A stretch of 7,344 nucleotides of DNA from contig DAOVPZ010000048.1 in the NCBI GenBank assembly GCA_030628975.1, positions 1 to 7,344 on the forward strand. The letters are read 5' to 3'. This DNA comes from Candidatus Cloacimonadota bacterium. Its GTDB lineage: Bacteria; Cloacimonadota; Cloacimonadia; JGIOTU-2. A model generated the notes under the pieces. That model made no database searches. It was not told the origin of the DNA and saw only the letters and a program-made list of their open reading frames with translations. Shown here one piece after another: positions 1-4,897 of this stretch (the first letter of the stretch is position 1; every line of letters begins with the position of its first letter). Both the position numbers and the translations under genes were made by a program.

Positions 1-55
1 AACTTAAGTTGGGTGTTAATGAAACCCGAACCTGCCCATAACCGTTTTAACGGTT
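1..55. repeat. Palindromic intergenic sequence at the window edge
   Basis: The window opens with AACTTAAGTT (1-10), a perfect self-complementary 10-mer. Further in, AACCGTTTTAACGGTT (40-55) has 7-base arms at 40-46 and 49-55. On the minus strand these lie about 50 to 100 bases past the stop of the last gene, but the second palindrome is not followed by a T-tract in that direction, so it is not a convincing intrinsic terminator. The 10-mer could be the centre of a larger extragenic palindrome cut by the window edge; the left half is not visible, so this is inference. No gene is seen in 1-104. Confidence 0.5.
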
Positions 56-104
56 TATAAAAACATAAATATGACTTTTTATAGTAGACTCATAAATAAT
101 TAAA

Positions 105-602
105 TTAAGAAAATCCAATTTCTTGAGATCTTTTTGTTATAATTGTCTTCATAAAATCATCCAACTCCAAATTTGGGGACCTCTCTGCGATTAGATTCAG
201 AGCAGAAATAATTTCCCGAATCCCTCTTGGGATAACAACTTGTTTTTCCTTATCATTTTCATTATAAGTTAATATTATTGATTTATGTAGTTTTATACTG
301 AATTCTAATTTTTTTATTAAGTTCCAATTTATAAAGATATTTTTTCTTAAGATAAATTTGAGTTGCAATCCCGACTGGTCGGGATGAATATTAATAGAAT
401 TTACTCCCCAAAGATTTTTGTATAATACATTAATAACAAGGAAAATTATAATAAATGGGGAAATTTTTTTAAACCATGGAGTAGCTGGATTTATTTCAAA
501 GATAATATAATAAACTGACCAAACCAGAGCCAAAATTGCAATTATTATTGAAAATATTCTTAAGAATGATGGGAACTTAAATATATATTCTTCTTTTTTC
601 AT
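105..602 (-). CDS. Small two-helix membrane protein with PH-like C-terminal part
   Basis: This 165-residue protein is not assigned to a named family. Two hydrophobic segments are visible (about residues 15-35 and 46-62), separated by a short loop containing NPATPWF. They are followed by a soluble region of about 100 residues with alternating short beta-type stretches (NSINIHP, LQLKFIL, SIILTYN, KQVVIP) and a closing helix. This arrangement resembles bacterial PH-like (bPH) membrane proteins, an inference from shape rather than from a recognised signature. The start codon overlaps the stop of the upstream manC gene in an ATGA, which fixes the start and suggests translational coupling and a shared transcript. 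A perfect palindrome lies within codons 73 to 79. It might help envelope or glycan metabolism through its partner gene, but no function can be read from the sequence. Confidence 0.8.
   Translation of the reverse strand: MKKEEYIFKFPSFLRIFSIIIAILALVWSVYYIIFEINPATPWFKKISPFIIIFLVINVLYKNLWGVNSINIHPDQSGLQLKFILRKNIFINWNLIKKLEFSIKLHKSIILTYNENDKEKQVVIPRGIREIISALNLIAERSPNLELDDFMKTIITKRSQEIGFS
368..385. repeat. Perfect 8-bp-arm palindrome inside a coding region
   Basis: The arms ATCCCGAC (368-375) and GTCGGGAT (378-385) are perfectly complementary around a two-base centre. In the minus-strand reading frame the palindrome encodes residues His73 to Leu79 (HPDQSGL) of the small membrane protein, at the predicted turn between two beta-type stretches. 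It is GC-rich against a very AT-rich gene, and so looks inserted or under separate constraint. Confidence 0.75.
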
Positions 603-1666
603 GTAACTTCTTCTTTTTTATTTAGTAATTCAACAATCTTTTTTACATTTTGAGATTTTTCCTTTTTACATATTAAAAGAGCATCTTTAGTATCTACAAT
701 AACCAGGTTGTCTACATTAGAAAGAGAAATAATCTTTTTCTTGCTTTCGGATAATACATAATTATTTTTTGAATGAATATCTATTATATGCCCTTCAAAA
801 AAATTTCCGTTTTTATCCTTATTTTTCATATCATAAACAGCCTGCCAACTGCCAATGTCGTTCCAATCAATATCTACAGGAATAACAACAGAATTTTTTG
901 CTCTTTCCATAATTCCAATATCAACAGGAATGCTTTGAAGGTTTTGATAAATTTCTTTAGTTTCTTTGGTTCTTTTTTGTTGCCAAGATTTTTTCATTTT
1001 TTGCAGTTGATAAAATAATTCTGGCATATATTGTTTTATTGCATCTAATATTACATCAATTCGCCAGAGGAACATACCACTATTCCAGGAAAAATTACCT
1101 GAGCTTAAAAATGCTATTGCAGTTTCCAAATCTGGTTTTTCTTTGAATTTTTTTACATTATAAGTTGGGAATTTGCCCTCACGAATTTTTTCTCCAGATT
1201 CAATATATCCATATCCTGTTGCTGGGAAAGTTGGTTTAATTCCGAATGTTATTAAATTCTTACTTTCTTTGGCAAATTGTGAAGCGAATGAAACTATCTC
1301 AAGGAATTTTTCTGGTTTACCAATATAATGGTCTGCAGGAAGAACTAACATTGTTTCATCAGATGGATATTTCTCTTCTAAGATAATAGCTCCAAGTCCA
1401 ATACAAGCAGCAGTATTTCTTCCGAGAGGTTCTGCAACGACATTTTCTTCTGGAATTTGTGGAAGATGTTCTATAACAAGTTCGACCTGTTCTATATTGG
1501 TAACAATATAAATATCCTTATAATTTATAATAGGTTTTATTCTTTCGACTGTCTGCTGAATCATAGACTTTTCACCAAGAATATTGAGGAATTGTTTGGG
1601 CTTGCTTTTAGTACTAAGTGGCCAAAACCTCGTTCCAACACCACCAGCCATTATTAATGCTATCAT
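599..1666 (-). CDS. manC: Mannose-1-phosphate guanylyltransferase
   Basis: This enzyme makes GDP-mannose from mannose-1-phosphate and GTP in the cytoplasm, feeding surface polysaccharide, O-antigen or glycan synthesis. The 355-residue protein shows the whole nucleotidyltransferase set: the pyrophosphorylase loop GGVGTRFWPLS (8-18) with following Lys24, EPLGRNTAACIG (79-90), LPADHYI (109-115), GYGYIESG (151-158), KEKP (175-178), WNSGMFLW (194-201), DIGIMERA (249-256) and DWNDIGSW (267-274). It ends soon after the short C-terminal left-handed helix region. It therefore belongs to the short single-function type and lacks the cupin mannose-6-phosphate isomerase domain of roughly 470-residue bifunctional enzymes; this is not a truncation. 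The start fits the family, with the GGxGTR loop near residue 8, although no clear Shine-Dalgarno precedes it. The stop overlaps the start of the next gene. Its leader carries a long inverted repeat. Confidence 0.95.
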   Translation of the reverse strand: MIALIMAGGVGTRFWPLSTKSKPKQFLNILGEKSMIQQTVERIKPIINYKDIYIVTNIEQVELVIEHLPQIPEENVVAEPLGRNTAACIGLGAIILEEKYPSDETMLVLPADHYIGKPEKFLEIVSFASQFAKESKNLITFGIKPTFPATGYGYIESGEKIREGKFPTYNVKKFKEKPDLETAIAFLSSGNFSWNSGMFLWRIDVILDAIKQYMPELFYQLQKMKKSWQQKRTKETKEIYQNLQSIPVDIGIMERAKNSVVIPVDIDWNDIGSWQAVYDMKNKDKNGNFFEGHIIDIHSKNNYVLSESKKKIISLSNVDNLVIVDTKDALLICKKEKSQNVKKIVELLNKKEEVT

Positions 1667-1682
1667 TACAGTTACCGGTTTG

Positions 1683-1789
1683 GCTATGCCCAGTAAGGGA
1701 TTTTATAGCTCTTCCGTTTCAATTTATTACTAATTTTCATTTCTTGCATTTCCTTTCAATTTTGCATTGAAACCCTTATTGGGTATAGC
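1683..1789. repeat. Long inverted repeat in the manC leader
   Basis: Arms at 1683-1699 (GCTATGCCCAGTAAGGG) and 1773-1789 (CCCTTATTGGGTATAGC) pair at 15 of 17 positions across a 73-base interior. In a plus-strand RNA the two differences would be G-U wobbles, giving a continuous helix; in a minus-strand RNA they would be A-C mismatches. An inner hairpin has TTTCAAT (1754-1760) and ATTGAAA (1766-1772), and another TTTCAAT lies at 1717-1723. The structure ends 16 bases before the manC start codon and directly abuts the four-helix unit at 1794. It may be a dispersed palindromic repeat or a structured leader; which one cannot be decided here. Confidence 0.7.
1684..1740 (-). CDS. Possible 18-codon small ORF in the manC leader
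   Basis: An ATG at 1740 opens a short reading frame encoding MKISNKLKRKSYKIPYWA and ending in TAG (1684-1686). A TCCTTT on the plus strand (1751-1756, AAAGGA in the mRNA) lies 10 bases upstream, a usable though rather long Shine-Dalgarno spacing. The peptide is basic and ends in aromatic residues. The frame overlaps the inner part of the manC leader inverted repeat, so the apparent coding potential may be a by-product of a repeated sequence. It is reported because the region is otherwise unexplained; confidence that it is translated is low. Confidence 0.2.
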   Translation of the reverse strand: MKISNKLKRKSYKIPYWA

Positions 1790-1794
1790 TTTTG

Positions 1795-1864
1795 TTATCT
1801 TCAGGCATTTTTGTCTCTTTATTTGATTTAAGAACAAGGAACACCGATTAACGATTTTTGATTT
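1795..1864 (+). repeat. Left terminal inverted repeat of the four-helix cassette
   Basis: This end has two conserved blocks, TTATCTTCAGGCA (1795-1807) and GAACAAGG plus ATTAACGATTT plus GATTT (1832-1864), separated by a 24-base T-rich, non-matching stretch. Compared with the right end it carries an extra AACACCG (1840-1846) inside the second block. Its inner edge runs into the palindrome at 1861-1902. Confidence 0.65.
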
Positions 1865-1902
1865 ACCCTGTTGAATGTAGTAAACTATTCCACAGGGTGA
1901 AT
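1861..1902. repeat. 42-base palindrome downstream of the four-helix gene
   Basis: The arms ATTTACCCTGTTGAAT (1861-1876) and ATTCCACAGGGTGAAT (1887-1902) match in inverted orientation at 14 of 16 positions, and the 10-base centre can extend the stem further (AGT/ACT). It begins 20 bases past the stop of the four-helix gene. In the transcribed minus-strand direction it is followed by CAAAAATCG rather than a run of T, so it would be a poor intrinsic terminator, although it could still protect a 3' end. It may equally be a dispersed palindromic repeat. Confidence 0.65.
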
Positions 1903-1921
1903 TTGTGAATAATAATTATTT

Positions 1922-2284
1922 TCATTGATTCAGATTTTTTTGAGCAGTTTCAACACTTTTTACAAAAATCGAAATCAGTTCGTCATTCTCTTTTTTGGCT
2001 TTTGCAATTTTTGTTTCTGTTTTGTATAGCTTTGTTTTGTGGATTATTTTCAGACAGATATATGTTTCTCTCAATTCTTTCAAAACAATTTTCATTTTGT
2101 GGATAAAATCTTTCCTGGACTCTCCACTCTGTGCTTCGCCATAATTAAGAGAAACAGATGTACCGGAACGAACTAATTGTCCTGACAGATGATTTCCTGC
2201 TTTTGAATTAGGCATCTCATTTACAATTTCAATTATCAGGACTGAAAATTCTATCAATCGTTCTTCTAAATCATATTTATTCAT
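1922..2284 (-). CDS. Four-helix-bundle protein (23S rRNA intervening-sequence / S23 family)
   Basis: This 120-residue, all-helical protein shows the family pattern: an N-terminal helix (LEERLIEFSVLIIEIVNEMP, 6-25), the conserved segment QLVRSGTSVSLNYGEAQ (36-52), then SRKDFIHKMKIVLKELRET (56-74) leading into the third helix, and a charged last helix (about 90-117). It is full length for the family. Relatives were first noted as ORFs in intervening sequences of 23S rRNA and also occur as stand-alone genes; the DGR accessory protein Avd has a related fold. The molecular function is unknown, with nucleic-acid binding often suggested. No rRNA and no reverse transcriptase are present here. Only a weak AGAG lies 6 bases before the ATG. 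The gene lies 85 bases beyond lolA inside an inverted-repeat unit, which suggests later arrival in this locus. Confidence 0.9.
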   Translation of the reverse strand: MNKYDLEERLIEFSVLIIEIVNEMPNSKAGNHLSGQLVRSGTSVSLNYGEAQSGESRKDFIHKMKIVLKELRETYICLKIIHKTKLYKTETKIAKAKKENDELISIFVKSVETAQKNLNQ

Positions 2285-2301
2285 TTTGGACTCTACTTCT
2301 A

Positions 2302-2369
2302 AAATCTTAAATCGTTAATCCTTGTTCGATATTCAATTTATTCTTTCTGTTTTTATTGCTTGAAGATAA
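2302..2369 (-). repeat. Right terminal inverted repeat of the four-helix cassette
   Basis: Read on the minus strand, this end has TTATCTTCAAGCA (2357-2369) and then, after 29 bases, GAACAAGG, ATTAACGATTT, AA and GATTT (2302-2327). The inner block ends 17 bases before the ATG of the four-helix gene, so the repeat also forms that gene's leader and may hold its promoter or translation signals. Confidence 0.65.
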
Positions 2370-3005
2370 CTATTGTTTAACTCTTTGATCAAAGATTGTA
2401 ACATCATCAGGAATTTTTATATAAAATAGAGAGTCAGCAATATTTTGATTAATTTTATGATTACTAAAATTATAACTTACCATATTATTATATTTATCTT
2501 TATATTCAAAAAAATGAATAAGCGAATCAATATTGGAAAATTGAATAACGATTTCCGAGAAATCGTCCATTTCTTCATTGGTGCCGAATATAAAAATTGT
2601 GCCATCCTTAACTATTTTTGTTGCTTTTAAAGTACAATAATTTATATATTCTTGGGCTAATAATTCTGGTGAAAGTAAGGATTGCCAATAATCTGAATCC
2701 TGCTTTATCAATTGCTTTTGTTCAGGAAAGTATAATATTAAATCATTTTCAGTACCAATCATAAGTTCCTTACCTGGAAAAAGGTGTTCTAAACGGATAT
2801 TATTTCCTTTTGTATATAGTTTTCCATAAGAATAAAGAACCGTATCAAGTTCAGACCAATAGTTTACTTTTTCGAAATCCACCTGGTAGGATATTATATT
2901 TTTATTTCTATCTAAAAATTTATCCAGTACTGGGTCAGCAAAAAGAATCTGAGAGCTTATTGATAAAATAATTATAGTTAATGAAAGAGATATTTTAATT
3001 TTCAT
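2370..3005 (-). CDS. lolA: LolA-like outer-membrane lipoprotein carrier protein
   Basis: LolA is the periplasmic shuttle that takes lipoproteins released by the LolCDE transporter and carries them to the outer membrane. The 211-residue protein begins with a signal peptide (Lys at 2 and 4, hydrophobic 6-21, likely cut after LFA at 23). The LolA pattern follows: YQVDFEKVNYW (40-50), YGKLYTKGNNIRLEHLFPGKE (60-80), then DLILYFPEQKQLIKQ (88-102) and the C-terminal NQNIADSLFYIKIPDDVTIFD (186-206), where family members have a similar DSLFxxxxP ending. The length is normal. AAGGA (mRNA sense; 3014-3018) lies 8 bases before the ATG and supports the start. It lies near ftsK, as lolA does in E. coli, which strengthens the call. 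The stop codon touches the end of the inverted-repeat cassette downstream. Confidence 0.85.
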   Translation of the reverse strand: MKIKISLSLTIIILSISSQILFADPVLDKFLDRNKNIISYQVDFEKVNYWSELDTVLYSYGKLYTKGNNIRLEHLFPGKELMIGTENDLILYFPEQKQLIKQDSDYWQSLLSPELLAQEYINYCTLKATKIVKDGTIFIFGTNEEMDDFSEIVIQFSNIDSLIHFFEYKDKYNNMVSYNFSNHKINQNIADSLFYIKIPDDVTIFDQRVKQ

Positions 3006-3013
3006 ATTTAAAG

Positions 3014-3018
3014 TCCTT
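3014..3018 (-). promoter_or_regulatory. Ribosome binding site of lolA
   Basis: AAGGA in the mRNA sense sits 8 bases upstream of the lolA ATG (3003-3005). It fixes the start just ahead of a clean signal peptide. Confidence 0.6.
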
Positions 3019-3050
3019 AATAAGATTTACAACTAACTGATAATTTGGTT

Positions 3051-3091
3051 ATTATATATCACACAGAATTGCTTAGGTGACAAAATGACAA
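3051..3091 (-). promoter_or_regulatory. Possible lolA promoter region with repeated TTGTCA
   Basis: On the minus strand TTGTCA occurs twice 8 bases apart (3086-3091 and 3078-3083), followed by TATATA (3053-3058) overlapping TATAAT (3051-3056). The spacer from the nearer TTGTCA is 19 to 21 bases, longer than the ideal 17. The AT-rich background makes TATAAT-like words common, so this is only a candidate. Confidence 0.3.
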
Positions 3092-3313
3092 CAAAAATAA
3101 TATTAAATAAACTTGATTAAAATTCATCATTTTTTATGATAGAAAATAGATTTTTTTTATTACATAAAAATTCAATTATCAGATTAGATGAATTATATGA
3201 AAAGTTTACAATTTGTTTGTCAATGTTTTTGGCAATTAAGAATGAAAGTTAGAATTTTATTGAAAAATCACTTTTTTCTATTGTTTTCTGGTTAAATTCT
3301 TGCTAATAATTAT

Positions 3314-3404
3314 CTTGTTGAAACAAATTCCCTTTCGCTTATTCCTTCTTTTAATTTTTTACTTATTACTACTTTATAGAGTTTAATTCTTTGGTTTCAA
3401 CAGG
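3314..3404. repeat. Inverted repeat downstream of the secreted Asp-box gene
   Basis: TGTTGAAAC (3316-3324) and GTTTCAACA (3394-3402) are perfect inverted copies about 70 bases apart, with partial extension on both sides (C3314 with G3404, AA 3326-3327 with TT 3391-3392). The nearer arm lies 28 bases past the stop of the secreted protein gene. The interior is pyrimidine-rich on the plus strand. The distance between arms is too long for a classical terminator; a small MITE-like or palindromic remnant is possible. Confidence 0.45.
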
Positions 3405-3431
3405 ATTATAAAAATAAAAAGTTGAAGGATA

Positions 3432-4703
3432 CTATTTCAAAATTAAGCAGTTCTTGGTATCGATAACTCTATTACCTACTTCTAATCTGTAAAAATAAAT
3501 ACCTGTATTTATTGGATTGTTGTTATCATCCTTTCCATCCCATGTTTCAGCATAAGATCCTGCTCTTTTCTTTTCATCAACTAATGTTTTTACCAATTCG
3601 CCTTTAATATTATAGATTTTAAGAGAGACATTACTTTTGTGCAGAAGTGAGTATTGAATTTTAGTATTCCTGATTTTATCGGGATTGAATGGGTTGGGAT
3701 AGTTCTGCTTTAAGCTCCGATCTAAAACAAAGGAAGCATTTTGAATGTCCACATCTGGTTTATATTCATAAAGACAACCAAGATAAGGTGGATTAGAAAG
3801 AACACTACCAGCAAAACCCTTATTCTCATTTATCATACATAATGAACAATATCTCATATTTTCAGTATTATTTGTTTCATCTAATTGCCAGGATTCTCCT
3901 CCATCTGTAGTATGGAATATGTATCCAGTGCACACAGGTTGCGCCCAGTTTGATGTACAAAACCAACCTTCCATTTCATTAACAAAATCAACCTCTCTTG
4001 CACGAACAGGAACAGGAGGATTAATATAAGCTGCAAAATAAAATGAATCAATATTATATCCATCATAGTGATGAATAAAGCTCGTACCACCTATCCAAAT
4101 ATCATTTTCATTAAAAGCATAAATACCGTCTGTTGTAGAATAGATGTCTAAATTTTGCCAAGTATTTCCAAAATCTGTACTTATCAATGTTTCACCTCCT
4201 GTAACAAGTAGAACATGCCCATCGATTATTCTTATCTGACGATTTAAACAGGAACCATTATTTAATATAGTTTCCCAGCTATCTCCCCCGTCAATTGTTC
4301 TGATACCTTGTCCATATCTTCCTACTGCAACCCCATAATTACGTCTAAAACGAATGTCATAGAACCTACCAATTCCTTGATATTTTACTTCAAAATTAGC
4401 TCCATCATCAGTTACCAAAATAATTTCACCATTATCTGTTCCAATCCAAAATGTGCCTTCTTCAATTACTTCCAGGGCATATATACTACTGGAAGCTCCG
4501 AAAATGATCTCCCAAGTATCACCTCCATCAATTGTTTTATAAACTCCTGAAGATGCTGTTAAATATCCAATGTCATCATTGATAAAACGAATATAGGGGG
4601 GACTGTTCCCCCAAAAAGTATAATCTTCTCTCAATTCCCAATGTCCTGCTGATAAAACTAATGGTATCATAAAAGTTAGTATTAATAAAATTGTTTTTTT
4701 CAT
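3432..4703 (-). CDS. Secreted Asp-box (BNR/Ycf48-like) protein with type IX-like C-terminal sorting domain
   Basis: This is probably an exported, surface-attached or released beta-propeller protein of unknown ligand. With the start used here it has 423 residues. A signal peptide (MKKTILLILTFMIPLVLSAG) is followed by five Asp-box motifs: TIDGGDTW (57-64), VTDDGANF (97-104), TIDGGDSW (136-143), STDFGNTW (175-182) and TTDGGESW (265-272). The C-terminus has QNYPNPFNP (333-341) and a FlgD-like Ig fold (VSLKIYNIKGELVKTL, then AGSYAETWDGKDD and NTGIYFYRLEVGN), the pattern of type IX-type sorting domains. The frame stays open upstream to an ATG at 4784, giving 27 more residues. The internal start at 4703 is preferred: it begins a signal peptide and has GGGAGGT 6 bases upstream, and a TTGACA-like box lies inside the extra part. 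Glycosidase activity cannot be claimed, because Asp boxes alone do not show it. Confidence 0.85.
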   Translation of the reverse strand: MKKTILLILTFMIPLVLSAGHWELREDYTFWGNSPPYIRFINDDIGYLTASSGVYKTIDGGDTWEIIFGASSSIYALEVIEEGTFWIGTDNGEIILVTDDGANFEVKYQGIGRFYDIRFRRNYGVAVGRYGQGIRTIDGGDSWETILNNGSCLNRQIRIIDGHVLLVTGGETLISTDFGNTWQNLDIYSTTDGIYAFNENDIWIGGTSFIHHYDGYNIDSFYFAAYINPPVPVRAREVDFVNEMEGWFCTSNWAQPVCTGYIFHTTDGGESWQLDETNNTENMRYCSLCMINENKGFAGSVLSNPPYLGCLYEYKPDVDIQNASFVLDRSLKQNYPNPFNPDKIRNTKIQYSLLHKSNVSLKIYNIKGELVKTLVDEKKRAGSYAETWDGKDDNNNPINTGIYFYRLEVGNRVIDTKNCLILK

Positions 4704-4709
4704 AATATA

Positions 4710-4716
4710 CCTCCCA
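4710..4716 (-). promoter_or_regulatory. Strong ribosome binding site deciding the start of the Asp-box gene
   Basis: GGGAGGT in the mRNA sense, 6 bases before the ATG at 4701-4703, is the best Shine-Dalgarno match among the genes of this window. It argues against the upstream in-frame ATG at 4784, which lacks one. Confidence 0.8.
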
Positions 4717-4733
4717 ATTTTTTTATTAAAATA

Positions 4734-4762
4734 AAAATCACTTTTTTTAAAAATTTTGTCAA
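4734..4762 (-). promoter_or_regulatory. Candidate promoter of the Asp-box gene
   Basis: A consensus TTGACA (4757-4762, minus strand) is followed 17 bases later by GATTTT (4734-4739), a weak -10. Transcription from it would start about 25 bases ahead of the chosen ATG, leaving just enough leader for the Shine-Dalgarno. This fits the gene having its own promoter, separate from ftsK. Confidence 0.35.
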
Positions 4763-4848
4763 GAACTTTCTGTATAGTTTTCACTTCTTTGAAAATAAAG
4801 ATATAAGAGACTTAATTTTTAATAAATTTAAGATATATAATGTATTTA

Positions 4849-4863
4849 ATATGATATGATATG
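4849..4863. repeat. Short tandem repeat (ATATG)x3
   Basis: Three exact ATATG units lie in the AT-rich spacer between ftsK and the Asp-box gene. Nearby, TAATACTT occurs twice in direct orientation (4864-4871 and 4892-4899), the second overlapping the ftsK stop. No intrinsic terminator is recognisable after ftsK. Confidence 0.4.
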
Positions 4864-4897
4864 TAATACTTTTAAAATTAAAAAATGATATTAATAC

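Larger units (their letters stand above)
1794..2370. mobile_element. Putative inverted-repeat-bounded cassette carrying a four-helix-bundle gene
   Basis: The four-helix-bundle gene sits between two sets of matching inverted repeats in the same order. The outer block GTTATCTTCAGGCA (1794-1807, plus strand) matches GTTATCTTCAAGCA on the minus strand (2357-2370) at 13 of 14 positions. The inner block on the plus strand (1832-1864) is GAACAAGG, a 7-base extra AACACCG, ATTAACGATTT, TT, GATTT. On the minus strand (2302-2327) it is GAACAAGG, ATTAACGATTT, AA, GATTT. That gives 24 of 26 aligned positions identical, allowing one gap. The lolA stop codon TAG (2370-2372) uses the last base of the right end, so the cassette starts exactly where lolA ends. 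No transposase and no clear target-site duplication are seen. Calling it mobile is inference from the repeats; the repeats themselves are read directly. Confidence 0.55.
3006..3431. other. 426-base intergenic region, no gene recognised
   Basis: This stretch between the secreted Asp-box gene and lolA is extremely AT-rich, with stops in all frames and no reading frame of note. It holds the lolA ribosome binding site and possible promoter at its lower end and an inverted repeat (3314-3404) at its upper end. The part from about 3100 to 3310 holds nothing I can interpret beyond A/T runs. Confidence 0.7.

Noticed and set aside
24..37. KOPS-like GGGCAGG on the minus strand
   Set aside because: It matches only seven of eight positions of the E. 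coli motif, the motif of this lineage is unknown, and it lies in a palindromic repeat.
773..1018. Plus-strand frame opposite manC
   Set aside because: It is a shadow of a fully conserved enzyme gene on the other strand.
599..1666. Truncated bifunctional ManC lacking the isomerase domain
   Set aside because: The transferase domain is complete and ends normally at the length of single-function enzymes; the next gene overlaps its stop, leaving no remnant of a cupin domain.
1861..1902. Intrinsic terminator after the four-helix gene
   Set aside because: The stem is good, but in the transcribed direction it is followed by CAAAAATCG and not by a T-tract.
1922..2284. Diversity-generating retroelement, because the four-helix protein resembles Avd
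   Set aside because: No reverse transcriptase gene, template repeat or variable repeat is present, and the protein fits the S23-type family equally well.
1794..2370. Intervening sequence within a 23S rRNA gene
   Set aside because: The flanking DNA encodes LolA and the manC leader; no rRNA sequence is recognisable on either side.
4704..4784. Upstream extension of the Asp-box protein by 27 residues
   Set aside because: It would bury the signal peptide inside the protein, lacks a ribosome binding site, and overlaps a TTGACA-like box.
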